Below are positions 23,998 through 30,487 of a stretch of 33,062 nucleotides of DNA, in pieces (within the stretch, counting starts at the first letter, position 1; each line of letters opens with the position of its first letter). A model generated the notes under the pieces. It worked only from the letters and a program-made list of their open reading frames with translations. It did not search any database and was not told the origin of the DNA. A program made the translations under genes and the position numbers. This stretch comes from an uncultured Bacteroidales bacterium. Its GTDB lineage: Bacteria; Bacteroidota; Bacteroidia; Bacteroidales; Bacteroidaceae. The stretch spans positions 1 through 33,062 of the forward strand of contig CACWFV010000061.1 in assembly GCA_902760315.1 (NCBI GenBank), in the 5' to 3' direction.

Positions 23998-24469
23998 CGT
24001 CGTCATCCCAATCAAAGTCATCAAAGAAGTCGCCCTCCAAGGCGGGTCCTACAAACTCGTCCAGTGCACGGCGGTCTTTCTTCGTCGGACGTCCCGTGCC
24101 ACGCTGACGGTTCACGAAACCGCTGATGCGGTTCATCTCCAGCAGTTCATACTGGTCCTGCGGCGTCACGTTCTCATAGATTTCCGGCACCAGTTTGGCA
24201 CCCACCCGCTGTTCGATGGTCTTCAGTATCTTAAAAGAGTAGGTCACCGGCGGCTTGCGCACGCTGACCACCTCGCCAGCCTTCACCATACGCGATGGTT
24301 TGACGTTGACTCCGCCGATGGTGACGCGGCCGTTCTTGATGGCGTCGGCAGCCACAGAGCGCGTCTTGAAGATGCGTGCTGCCCACAGCCATTTGTCTAT
24401 TCGGGCCATCCCACCCCCTGCCCCTCCCGTCGGGATGGGAGTCTTATTACCTTTCTCGTCGTTACTCAT
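23987..24469 (-). CDS. S4-domain RNA-binding protein (Hsp15/HslR family)
   Basis: 160 residues. ARIDKWLWAARIFKTRSVA, followed by AIKNGRVTIGGVNVKPSRMV, is the S4 fold that binds structured RNA. In Hsp15/RqcP-type proteins it recognises 50S subunits carrying stalled nascent chains. The C-terminus is basic (RQRGTGRPTKKDRR), then very acidic (FFDDFDWDDDDDI). The first 20 residues (MSNDEKGNKTPIPTGGAGGG) are not typical: GNKTPIPTGGAGGG is mostly encoded by a C/G-rich inverted repeat. Either the repeat inserted in frame near the N-terminus, or the true start is the ATG at 24409. It lies in the minus-strand operon with pth upstream. Confidence 0.85.
   Translation of the reverse strand: MSNDEKGNKTPIPTGGAGGGMARIDKWLWAARIFKTRSVAADAIKNGRVTIGGVNVKPSRMVKAGEVVSVRKPPVTYSFKILKTIEQRVGAKLVPEIYENVTPQDQYELLEMNRISGFVNRQRGTGRPTKKDRRALDEFVGPALEGDFFDDFDWDDDDDI
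24410..24442 (-). repeat. C/G-rich inverted element within the S4 gene start (copy 1)
   Basis: 33 bp with the layout CCCACCCC-NNN-CCCCTCCC-NNN-GGGANGGG. It matches the reverse complement of 24530-24562 at about 25 of 33 positions. It ends one base before the internal ATG codon of the S4 gene. Confidence 0.6.
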
Positions 24470-24529
24470 AAAACACCAATCATCTTTATCAATTATCTAC
24501 TTACTCCCTTAACTCCCTAAACTCTCTAA

Positions 24530-24562
24530 ATTCCCCTCCCCTGGGGAGGGGTTAGGGGTGGG
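24530..24562 (+). repeat. C/G-rich inverted element at the end of pth (copy 2)
   Basis: Inverted relative to copy 1. It contains the stop codon of pth (TAA at 24554-24552 on the minus strand) and its last two codons (His, Pro). GGGGAGGGG and CCCCTCCCC arms can form a hairpin, so it may also act as a processing or termination structure. From memory, similar sequences are dispersed in Bacteroidetes genomes. Confidence 0.6.
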
Positions 24563-25133
24563 TGTTTTTCCCAAACTTATTATACTGATTCATCGTGATA
24601 TCAATGCCTGTCAGCACAAAACTCTTGATGATGTCCACGGCCAGGTTGATGGCCGGCTGCAACTTCTCCAGTTCGTCAGCGGGAAACTTGCCCAACACGT
24701 GGTCTATCTGCATACCCATGGGGTAGTCGTTGCCAATGCCCATGCGCAGACGGGCATACTGCTGACCTATCAGCTGCTGGATATGTCCCAGACCGTTATG
24801 ACCGCCATTCGAGCCGCTGGCCTTTAGGCGGAACTGACCTACGGGTATGGCCACGTCGTCGCTGACGACGAGCAGCCGGCTCTGGTTGATGTTCTCCTTG
24901 TTCAGCCAGTAGCGCACGGCATTGCCGCTTAGGTTCATAAACGTGGTGGGCTTCAAGAGGAACACCTTCCGGCCCTTCAGCGACGTCTCGGCCACGAAGC
25001 CGTAGCGCTTATCCTCAAAAACGATATTGGACGCCTTAGCAAAAGCGTCCAATACCATAAATCCTGTGTTGTGGCGGGTCTCGGCATATTCGTCGCCGGG
25101 GTTACCCAACCCAACTATCAAGTACTTGTCCAT
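24552..25133 (-). CDS. pth: Peptidyl-tRNA hydrolase
   Basis: 193 residues, the family's normal length. It hydrolyses peptidyl-tRNA released from stalled ribosomes, recycling tRNA. The start MDKYLIVGLGNPGDEYAETR with HNTGF places Asn11 and the catalytic His21. FMNLSGNAV, VVSDDVAIPVG (catalytic Asp) and GGHNGLGHI (substrate-binding Asn) are all present. It lies 9 bp downstream of the L25/Ctc gene, the widespread ctc-pth pairing. Its last residues and stop codon fall inside a C/G-rich repeat element. Confidence 0.96.
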   Translation of the reverse strand: MDKYLIVGLGNPGDEYAETRHNTGFMVLDAFAKASNIVFEDKRYGFVAETSLKGRKVFLLKPTTFMNLSGNAVRYWLNKENINQSRLLVVSDDVAIPVGQFRLKASGSNGGHNGLGHIQQLIGQQYARLRMGIGNDYPMGMQIDHVLGKFPADELEKLQPAINLAVDIIKSFVLTGIDITMNQYNKFGKNTHP

Positions 25134-25142
25134 GCCTGATAA

Positions 25143-25742
25143 TTACTCTGCGGTAGCCTCAGCAGCAGCAGAACGTGAAGCACGAGTAGCCTTGACAGAG
25201 CAGACGATAACCTCCTTCGGAGTGACAATCTCCAGACCCTCGAAGTTCAGCGAGCCAACCTTGATGGCCTTGCCCAGCTGCAGTTCGGTAACGTCGATGT
25301 CCAACTTCTCAGGAATCTGCTTGTAGGGAGCCTTCACGTCAATCTTGCGGATAGAGAGGTTCAGACGACCACCATCGCGCACACCCTGAGCGTGACCGAC
25401 AATGTTAACAGGAATACCAACGGTGATAGCCTTGGTCTCGTTGATCTCGTAGAAGTCAGCGTGCAGCAGTGCGTCCGTTGTGGGGTGGAACTGCAGCTCC
25501 TTCATGATAGCCTTGTGCTCAGTACCGTCGATGTTCAGGTTTACTACATATACGTGGGGAGTGTAGACAGCCTTGCGCAGCTCAGCAACAGAGGCTGTGA
25601 AAGCCATAGCTTCGGGCAGACCGTTCTCACCCTTCTTCTCACCATACAGATTGCAGGGTACCATGCCCTCCTTGCGAAGCAGCTTAGAGGCTTTCTTGCC
25701 TGTCTCGGTGCGCTTCTGACCGTTTACGTTAATCTCTTTCAT
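25143..25742 (-). CDS. rplY: 50S ribosomal protein L25/general stress protein Ctc
   Basis: 199 residues, the long Ctc (TL5) form. The N-terminal L25 domain (INVNGQKRTETGKKASKLLR, then KEGMVPCNLYG) binds 5S rRNA. The C-terminal beta domain (about 95-185; VGIPVNIVGHAQGVRDGG, LDIDVTELQLGKAIKVGSL) is of the CTC type, followed by an Ala/Glu tail. First gene of the minus-strand operon with pth, the S4 gene and the antiporter; its promoter is at 25814-25844, leaving a leader of about 65 nt. Confidence 0.95.
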   Translation of the reverse strand: MKEINVNGQKRTETGKKASKLLRKEGMVPCNLYGEKKGENGLPEAMAFTASVAELRKAVYTPHVYVVNLNIDGTEHKAIMKELQFHPTTDALLHADFYEINETKAITVGIPVNIVGHAQGVRDGGRLNLSIRKIDVKAPYKQIPEKLDIDVTELQLGKAIKVGSLNFEGLEIVTPKEVIVCSVKATRASRSAAAEATAE

Positions 25743-25813
25743 AATTAATTGTGTTACTCTAAAATTAAGTTGTCTGTGCTTAATCCACCATCACACGATG
25801 CAAAAAGCGGCTG

Positions 25814-25844
25814 CAAAGGTACAAAAAATCAGCGAGACAGCAAA
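25814..25844 (-). promoter_or_regulatory. Promoter of the rplY-pth-S4 operon
   Basis: On the minus strand TTTG (25844-25841), 19 bp, TACCTTTG (25821-25814). Confidence 0.7.
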
Positions 25845-25880
25845 GAAAAACATAAAAATAATAGTCGCAGGTGCAAATTT

Positions 25881-25908
25881 TTCACTCTTCACTCTTCACT
25901 TTTCACTT
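25881..25908 (+). repeat. Four tandem TTCACTY heptamers just upstream of the nusB -7 box
   Basis: TTCACTC, TTCACTC, TTCACTT, TTCACTT lie directly in tandem and end 8 bp before TATCTTTG (25917). They occupy the place where the -33 element would be. Confidence 0.75.
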
Positions 25909-25916
25909 CTTTTTTG

Positions 25917-25924
25917 TATCTTTG
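25917..25924 (+). promoter_or_regulatory. -7 box of the nusB gene cluster
   Basis: TATCTTTG, 42 bp before ATG 25967. It excludes the longer upstream reading frame from 25871 as the true start. No TTTG is found at the expected -33 position. Confidence 0.6.
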
Positions 25925-25966
25925 CATCCGATAAGAGTATCAAATAGCTATTTTTACACAACAATT

Positions 25967-26917
25967 ATGATTAACAGACAAATCATCAGGATCAAGGTCG
26001 TCCAGTTAACCTATGCGTATTACCAAAATGGAAGCAAGAACATCGACACTGCTGAAAAGGAACTCATGTTCAGCCTGTCGAAAGCCTATGACCTTTACAA
26101 TTACTTGTTAGCACTCATTGTGGCCATCACGCAGGAGGCTCGCCGCCATGTGGAGGTTGCCCAGTCGCGTGCTCAGCGTGAAGGTACGGCCATGCCTTCC
26201 CAGAAGTTCATCATGAATCGTTTCGCCCTCCAGTTGGAGGAGAACCGCATGCTCAACGATTTCATGGAAGCGCAGAAGAAAAACTGGAACGACGAGCCGG
26301 AAATACTCAAGAAGCTTTACACACAGATTACCGAGAGTCAGATTTATCAGGATTATATGGCTTCGCCCGAAGACAGTTACAGCGCTGACCGCGAACTGTG
26401 GCGCAAGCTCTATCGCACACTCATTGAGAACAATGCCGACCTCGACAGTCTGTTCGAGGAACAGAGCATCTACTGGAATGACGATAAAGAGATTGTCGAC
26501 ACCTTTGTCGTGAAGACCATCAAGCGCTTTGACGAAAAAAACAAGGGCCATCAGGAACTGCTGCCCGAATACGACAGCGAGGAAGACCGCGACTATGCCC
26601 GCAAACTGTTCCGTGCCGCCATCATGAATGCCGACGAGTACCAGCACTACATGAGCGATGCCTCGCAGAACTGGGATTTCTCCCGTCTGGCCTATATGGA
26701 CATTGTTATCATGCAGATAGCCATTGCCGAGATGCTGACCTTCCCCAGCATTCCCATCAATGTCACCATCAACGAGTACGTCGAGATTGCCAAGCTCTAC
26801 TCCACACCGCGCAGTGCCGGCTACATCAACGGCATGCTCGACGGCATAGCCCGCCACCTCATTGAGCGTGGCCTGCTGCTCAAACCCATTGCGCCGAGAA
26901 AAGACCTGCGCCAATAA
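25967..26917 (+). CDS. nusB: Transcription antitermination factor NusB (long Bacteroidetes form)
   Basis: 316 residues from ATG 25967 (MINRQIIRIKVVQLTYAYYQ). This is about twice the E. coli length, as is normal for Bacteroidetes. The recognisable NusB core is the C-terminal part: DYARKLFRAAIMNADEYQHY, WDFSRLAYMDIVIMQIAIAE, then PINVTINEYVEIAKLYSTPR and SAGYINGMLDGI, matching the family's helix bundle that binds boxA RNA with NusE (S10). The N-terminal half is a helical extension. The gene heads the cluster with yajC, the YbbR-like gene, coaE and DUF5606. A frame open from 25871 is rejected as the start because the -7 box lies inside it. Confidence 0.93.
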   Translation: MINRQIIRIKVVQLTYAYYQNGSKNIDTAEKELMFSLSKAYDLYNYLLALIVAITQEARRHVEVAQSRAQREGTAMPSQKFIMNRFALQLEENRMLNDFMEAQKKNWNDEPEILKKLYTQITESQIYQDYMASPEDSYSADRELWRKLYRTLIENNADLDSLFEEQSIYWNDDKEIVDTFVVKTIKRFDEKNKGHQELLPEYDSEEDRDYARKLFRAAIMNADEYQHYMSDASQNWDFSRLAYMDIVIMQIAIAEMLTFPSIPINVTINEYVEIAKLYSTPRSAGYINGMLDGIARHLIERGLLLKPIAPRKDLRQ

Positions 26918-26921
26918 GCCG

Positions 26922-26978
26922 CCATCCCGGAAAAGCGGAATCCCGAAACCTCGGAAAAAGCGAAACCCCGAAATCCCG
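26922..26978. repeat. Period-8 array A (7 units) between nusB and yajC
   Basis: Units CCATCCCG, GAAAAGCG, GAATCCCG, AAACCTCG, GAAAAAGCG (9 nt), AAACCCCG, AAATCCCG. All end in CG. It starts 5 bp after the nusB stop codon. Confidence 0.65.
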
Positions 26979-27001
26979 AAACAACAACAAATAAAAAAAC
27001 A

Positions 27002-27325
27002 ATGACACAAATCATCCTCGCTGCACAGGCCGCCCAGGGCGGTGGCAGCATGACCAGTTTCCTCATTATGATGGTGGCCATCTTCGCCATCATGTACTTC
27101 TTTATGATTCGTCCTCAGCAGAAGCGCCAGAAGGAAATCCAGAATTTCCAGAACACACTGCAGGAGGGCACGGCCGTTGTCACTGGCGGCGGCATCTATG
27201 GCACCGTCAAGAAGATTGACCTGGCTGCCGGCATCATCGAAGTGAAGATAGCCGACGGCGTCGTCATCAAGGTCGACAAGGGCTACGTCTACAAAGACAC
27301 TGCCAGCACACCGATGCAGAAATAA
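27002..27325 (+). CDS. yajC: Preprotein translocase subunit YajC
   Basis: 107 residues. A short N-terminus with Ala/Gly/Gln residues precedes one membrane segment (FLIMMVAIFAIMYFFMI, about 20-36), then RPQQKRQKEIQNFQNTL and a small beta domain (GTAVVTGGGIYGTVKKIDLA), the standard YajC layout. It associates with SecDF in the inner membrane. It ends 6 bp before the next gene. Confidence 0.94.
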   Translation: MTQIILAAQAAQGGGSMTSFLIMMVAIFAIMYFFMIRPQQKRQKEIQNFQNTLQEGTAVVTGGGIYGTVKKIDLAAGIIEVKIADGVVIKVDKGYVYKDTASTPMQK

Positions 27326-27331
27326 CCATCG

Positions 27332-28309
27332 ATGGGCTTCAAGCGCATAGTCATCACCATCAGGAACTTCTTGTTCAGCAATGTGAACAAGCAGTTCCTG
27401 GTGTTCGTGTTCTTTCTCTTCCTCTCCGGCATCTTTTGGCTCGTCCTGACGCTCAACGAGACCTACGAGAAGGAAGTCAAGATTCCCGCGCAGGTCACGG
27501 CCATCCCCAAAAGTGTGGTGCTCACCTCGGTACCTGTCGATACCGTCCGTGTCACCATCCGTGACAAGGGGTGGGTCATGATGGTCTATCTCTATACCAA
27601 CCGCTTAGGCACCATCCGCATTCCTTTCAAGGCCTACGACCATGGTCGTGGCACGGGCTTTGTGGCCACCGCCGACCTGAAGCGCATGGTAGAGCAGCGC
27701 CTGGAGCTATCCTCCAGGGTGACGGCTGTCAAGCCCGACCACTTGGAGTTCTCTTATAATAATGGTGAGTGCCGTCGTGTACCCGTCCGCTGGGCCGGCC
27801 GTGTCATTCCTGACCAACTCTACTTTATCTCGCATGTCGAGTACCTGCCCGACAGCGTCGACATCTACGCCTCACCGGAGAAGCTCGACAGCATCCGTGC
27901 CGTCTATACCGAGGCACTCAACTTTGTCAACTTCCGCGACACGCTGACCGTCGACTGCCGACTGGCCCACATCCCTGATGTCAAGGTGGTGCCCGACAAG
28001 GTGCGCGTCCGCTTCCATACCGACGTACTCACCGAGGAGACCATCAGCAACGTTCCCATCCAGTGTCTCAACCTGCCGAAGGGCAAAGTGCTGCGCACCT
28101 TCCCACGCTATGCCAAGGTGCACTTCGTGGCGGGCGTCAGCCGCATCCGCACGCTGCGCGCCGAAGACTTCAAGGTGGTGGCCGACTATCGTGAAATCAC
28201 GCAAAACCATAACGAGAAGTGCAACCTCTATCTCCACGAGGTACCCTACGGCGTCAGCCGTGCCATCCTCGATACCAAGCAGGTTGACTATCTGATAGAA
28301 GAAGAATAA
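27332..28309 (+). CDS. YbbR/CdaR-like membrane-anchored protein
   Basis: 325 residues. One N-terminal membrane helix (FLVFVFFLFLSGIFWLVLTL, about 23-42) is followed by repeated beta modules (KIPAQVTAIPKSVVLTSVPV, then VRVTIRDKGW; VPVRWAGRVIPDQLYFISHV). In YbbR-domain proteins such modules sit in the periplasm; in Firmicutes the homologue CdaR regulates the diadenylate cyclase. In Bacteroidetes this gene regularly stands between yajC and coaE, as here. Its own role is not established. Confidence 0.8.
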   Translation: MGFKRIVITIRNFLFSNVNKQFLVFVFFLFLSGIFWLVLTLNETYEKEVKIPAQVTAIPKSVVLTSVPVDTVRVTIRDKGWVMMVYLYTNRLGTIRIPFKAYDHGRGTGFVATADLKRMVEQRLELSSRVTAVKPDHLEFSYNNGECRRVPVRWAGRVIPDQLYFISHVEYLPDSVDIYASPEKLDSIRAVYTEALNFVNFRDTLTVDCRLAHIPDVKVVPDKVRVRFHTDVLTEETISNVPIQCLNLPKGKVLRTFPRYAKVHFVAGVSRIRTLRAEDFKVVADYREITQNHNEKCNLYLHEVPYGVSRAILDTKQVDYLIEEE

Positions 28310-28325
28310 ACCCACCATTCCGACC

Positions 28326-28862
28326 ATGAAGACAGGCATCACAGGAGGCATCGGCTCCGGCAAGAGCTACGTCTGCCAGCTGCTCCGGCAGCGCGGCATT
28401 GAGGTCTACGACTGCGACCAGGCCGCCAAGCGCATCATCCGCACCTCCGCCGACGTCCGCCAGCGCCTCCAGCAGCTCATCGGTTCACTGGAGAAGGCCG
28501 ACATTGCTCGTTTTCTGCTGGTCAGCCAGGACAACGCCCACCAGATCGACGCCATCGTCCATCCCGCCGTCTTCCGCGACTTCCAGCAGAGCGGCCTGCT
28601 GTGGATGGAGAGCGCCATCCTCTATGAGTCGGGCATCAGCAGCCTCGTCGACCGCGTCATCGTGGTCACCGCCCCTGAGGAGGTGCGCATCCAACGCGTC
28701 ATGCAGCGTGACGGCATCACCCGCGAAAAGGCTCTCCAGTGGATGCAGCGCCAATGGCCGCAAGAGGAACTGCTCCGCCGTGCCGACTTCGAAATCGTCA
28801 ACGACGGCCACGCAGACCTCAACGCACAAATAGAAACATTATTAAAAAGTATAACAATATGA
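28326..28862 (+). CDS. coaE: Dephospho-CoA kinase
   Basis: 178 residues, somewhat short for the family (about 200). It phosphorylates dephospho-CoA, the last step of coenzyme A synthesis. P-loop GGIGSGKS at residues 7-14; YDCDQAAKRI provides the conserved Asp and Lys region; DAIVHPAVF and WMESAILYESG are the usual CoaE segments, and the lid region is RVMQRDGITREKALQWMQ. The lost length is around residues 45-60, before the IVHP motif. The TGA overlaps the ATG of the next gene (ATGA), so the two are translationally coupled. Confidence 0.94.
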   Translation: MKTGITGGIGSGKSYVCQLLRQRGIEVYDCDQAAKRIIRTSADVRQRLQQLIGSLEKADIARFLLVSQDNAHQIDAIVHPAVFRDFQQSGLLWMESAILYESGISSLVDRVIVVTAPEEVRIQRVMQRDGITREKALQWMQRQWPQEELLRRADFEIVNDGHADLNAQIETLLKSITI

Positions 28863-29302
28863 AACAAACCATTTTAGCCATCTCCGGCAAGCCCGGACTC
28901 TACAAGTTAGTAACACGTGCCAAGAACAGCCTCATTGTCGAGGCCCTCGACGACACCCATAAGCGCGTGCCGGCCTTCGGCACCGACCGCATCACCTCGC
29001 TGGCCGACATCGCTATGTTCACCGAGACCGACGATGTACCCCTGATGACGGTACTGGCCAACATGCGCGACCTGGAGCAGGGCAAGCCCTGCAGCATCAA
29101 CTACAAGAAGGCCACTCCCCAGGAACTCCACGACTATTTCGCCAAGGTGTTGCCCCAGTGGGACCGTGACCGTGTGCAGAACTCCCACATCAAGAAGCTC
29201 ATCCAGTGGTACGACATTCTCATCAAAGCCGGCATCACCGACTTCGAAACCGAGATGGCTCCCACCGACGGCGACAACGTCGACGACAGGAAAGAAGAAT
29301 AA
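28859..29302 (+). CDS. DUF5606 family protein
   Basis: 147 residues from ATG 28859. The N-terminus (ILAISGKPGLYKLVTRAKNS, then RVPAFGTDRITSLADIAMFT) is the conserved block of the Bacteroidetes DUF5606 family, a small beta-barrel-like domain. The middle (ATPQELHDYFAKVLPQWDRD, then VQNSHIKKLIQWYDIL) is a helical part, followed by an acidic tail. The function is unknown. Its constant place after coaE suggests a housekeeping role. The stop codon forms the first part of the period-8 array B. Confidence 0.8.
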   Translation: MKQTILAISGKPGLYKLVTRAKNSLIVEALDDTHKRVPAFGTDRITSLADIAMFTETDDVPLMTVLANMRDLEQGKPCSINYKKATPQELHDYFAKVLPQWDRDRVQNSHIKKLIQWYDILIKAGITDFETEMAPTDGDNVDDRKEE

Positions 29303-29307
29303 CAGCG

Positions 29308-29459
29308 GAATCCCGGAATCCCGATATCCCGTTATTCCGTTAACCCGTTATTCCGTTATTCCGGTATCCCGTAACTTCGGAACACCGTAACTTCGGAACA
29401 CCGGAACTTCGGAACACCGTAACTTCGGAATTCCGTTATCCCGTTATCCCGTTAACCCG
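29308..29459. repeat. Period-8 array B (19 exact 8-bp units)
   Basis: 152 bp divide without remainder into 19 octamers: GAATCCCG (2), ATATCCCG, TTATTCCG (3), TTAACCCG (2), GTATCCCG, TAACTTCG (3), GAACACCG (3), GAACTTCG, GAATTCCG, TTATCCCG (2). A at position 3 and CG at positions 7-8 are invariant. It lies between the DUF5606 gene and the four-helix-bundle gene. Confidence 0.9.
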
Positions 29460-29476
29460 AAAAAAAGAAGGAAACA

Positions 29477-30217
29477 ATGATCTCCATCACCAAGTTCAGT
29501 TACTTCTGGCTTGACACATGGGTGTTGGCAAATGTGATTCAGCTGGCGACGCAGGACTTCTGCGCACGCTTCCTGAACCACACCAACGACCCTGGTGGAC
29601 GTCAATACGACCAAATGACGCAGGCTGCCCGCTCTGCTCCTGCCAACATAGCTGAAGGCAATTCACGGCGCGCCACGTCAAAGGAGACCGAGATGAAACT
29701 CACCGATGTGGCGCGTGCTACACTCTCCGAGTTGGCCAACGACTACATGAACTGGCTGTTGCGACACAACACCGCTCCCTGGTCAGTCAATTCGTCGGAT
29801 TTCAAAGCTGTCAACAGCGTCAGTCTCGACCGTCCTACCTATAAGGACGACGTGTTACACTTGAGTGGCTTGCACATTCTTGCCCAAAAGCGCAAGTTCG
29901 ATGCATGGCTAACCACCAACGACTCTCTGACGGCTGCCAACTGTTTGTTGGTGCTCTGCAATCGCCTCATCTTGATGATCAGCCGCCAGATAGAATCCCA
30001 ATTGGAAACCTTCCGGGTAGAGGGCGGTTTCACCGAAGGCCTCACCGCCGAGCGCTTAGCATATCGTAGCGGCCAGAGCGCTAAGGCCAATGCCCCCACC
30101 TGCCCACTATGTGGCAAACCCATGATAAAGCGGATGGCCAAAAAAGGCATCAATTCCGGCAAGGAGTTCTGGAGTTGCTCAGACTATCCGCAATGCAATG
30201 GCACAAGAAGCCTCTAA
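29477..30217 (+). CDS. Four-helix-bundle (S23/Avd-like) protein with C-terminal topoisomerase-type zinc ribbon
   Basis: 246 residues, with ribosome site AAGGAAAC before ATG 29477. Residues about 10-185 match the four-helix-bundle proteins related to the 23S rRNA intervening-sequence protein and to Avd of diversity-generating retroelements. The marker is QMTQAARSAPANIAEGNSRR, then KETEMKLTDVARATLSEL, with the 'suffix' segment seen in Bacteroidetes members. Residues 209-246 form a zinc ribbon C209-x2-C212-x21-C234-x5-C240 with FWSCSDYPQC, the pattern of the DNA-binding C-terminus of bacterial topoisomerase I. Together this suggests a nucleic-acid-binding protein. No reverse transcriptase or rRNA lies nearby. 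The gene stands exactly between period-8 arrays B and C. Confidence 0.8.
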   Translation: MISITKFSYFWLDTWVLANVIQLATQDFCARFLNHTNDPGGRQYDQMTQAARSAPANIAEGNSRRATSKETEMKLTDVARATLSELANDYMNWLLRHNTAPWSVNSSDFKAVNSVSLDRPTYKDDVLHLSGLHILAQKRKFDAWLTTNDSLTAANCLLVLCNRLILMISRQIESQLETFRVEGGFTEGLTAERLAYRSGQSAKANAPTCPLCGKPMIKRMAKKGINSGKEFWSCSDYPQCNGTRSL

Positions 30218-30224
30218 CAAACTA

Positions 30225-30320
30225 TTATCCCGAAATCCTGTAGTCCCGGGAACCTCTTACCCCGAATTACCGGAATTCCGATATCCCGTTATTCCGTTAA
30301 CCCGTTATTCCGTTAACCCG
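30225..30320. repeat. Period-8 array C (12 units)
   Basis: 96 bp of octamers beginning 8 bp after the stop codon of the preceding gene: TTATCCCG, AAATCCTG, TAGTCCCG, GGAACCTC, TTACCCCG, AATTACCG, GAATTCCG, ATATCCCG, TTATTCCG, TTAACCCG, TTATTCCG, TTAACCCG. The segment 30278-30315 is identical to 29321-29358 in array B. Confidence 0.88.
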
Positions 30321-30360
30321 ATAGCCCCAGAAAACGGCAGCAAAAAAAACACTACCCCAA

Positions 30361-30390
30361 AGAAAGCCAGAATTTTTTCTGGCTTTTTCT
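30361..30390 (+). terminator. Intrinsic terminator closing the nusB cluster
   Basis: AAAGCCAGAA (30363-30372) pairs with TTCTGGCTTT (30377-30386) around a TTTT loop, followed by TTCT. It is directly followed by the promoter of the next gene. Confidence 0.85.
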
Positions 30391-30421
30391 TTGGCCGTGT
30401 CAAATAATATTACTATCTTTG
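30390..30421 (+). promoter_or_regulatory. Promoter of the second large secreted protein
   Basis: TTTG (30390-30393), 20 bp, TATCTTTG (30414-30421). A long leader of about 60 nt precedes ATG 30488. Confidence 0.7.
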
Positions 30422-30487
30422 CCCCCAGGTTATGGCCACAAGCCGTTATTCATAAAAGACTTACAATTATTAACTAACAATAAAACT

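Noticed and set aside
29308-30320. CRISPR or ordinary microsatellite as explanation of the octamer arrays
   Set aside because: There are no spacers or direct repeats of CRISPR length, and the units are too diverse for a simple slippage microsatellite.
30419-30487. Upstream start for the second large secreted protein
   Set aside because: It begins within the -7 box; the ATG at 30488 starts directly with a signal peptide.
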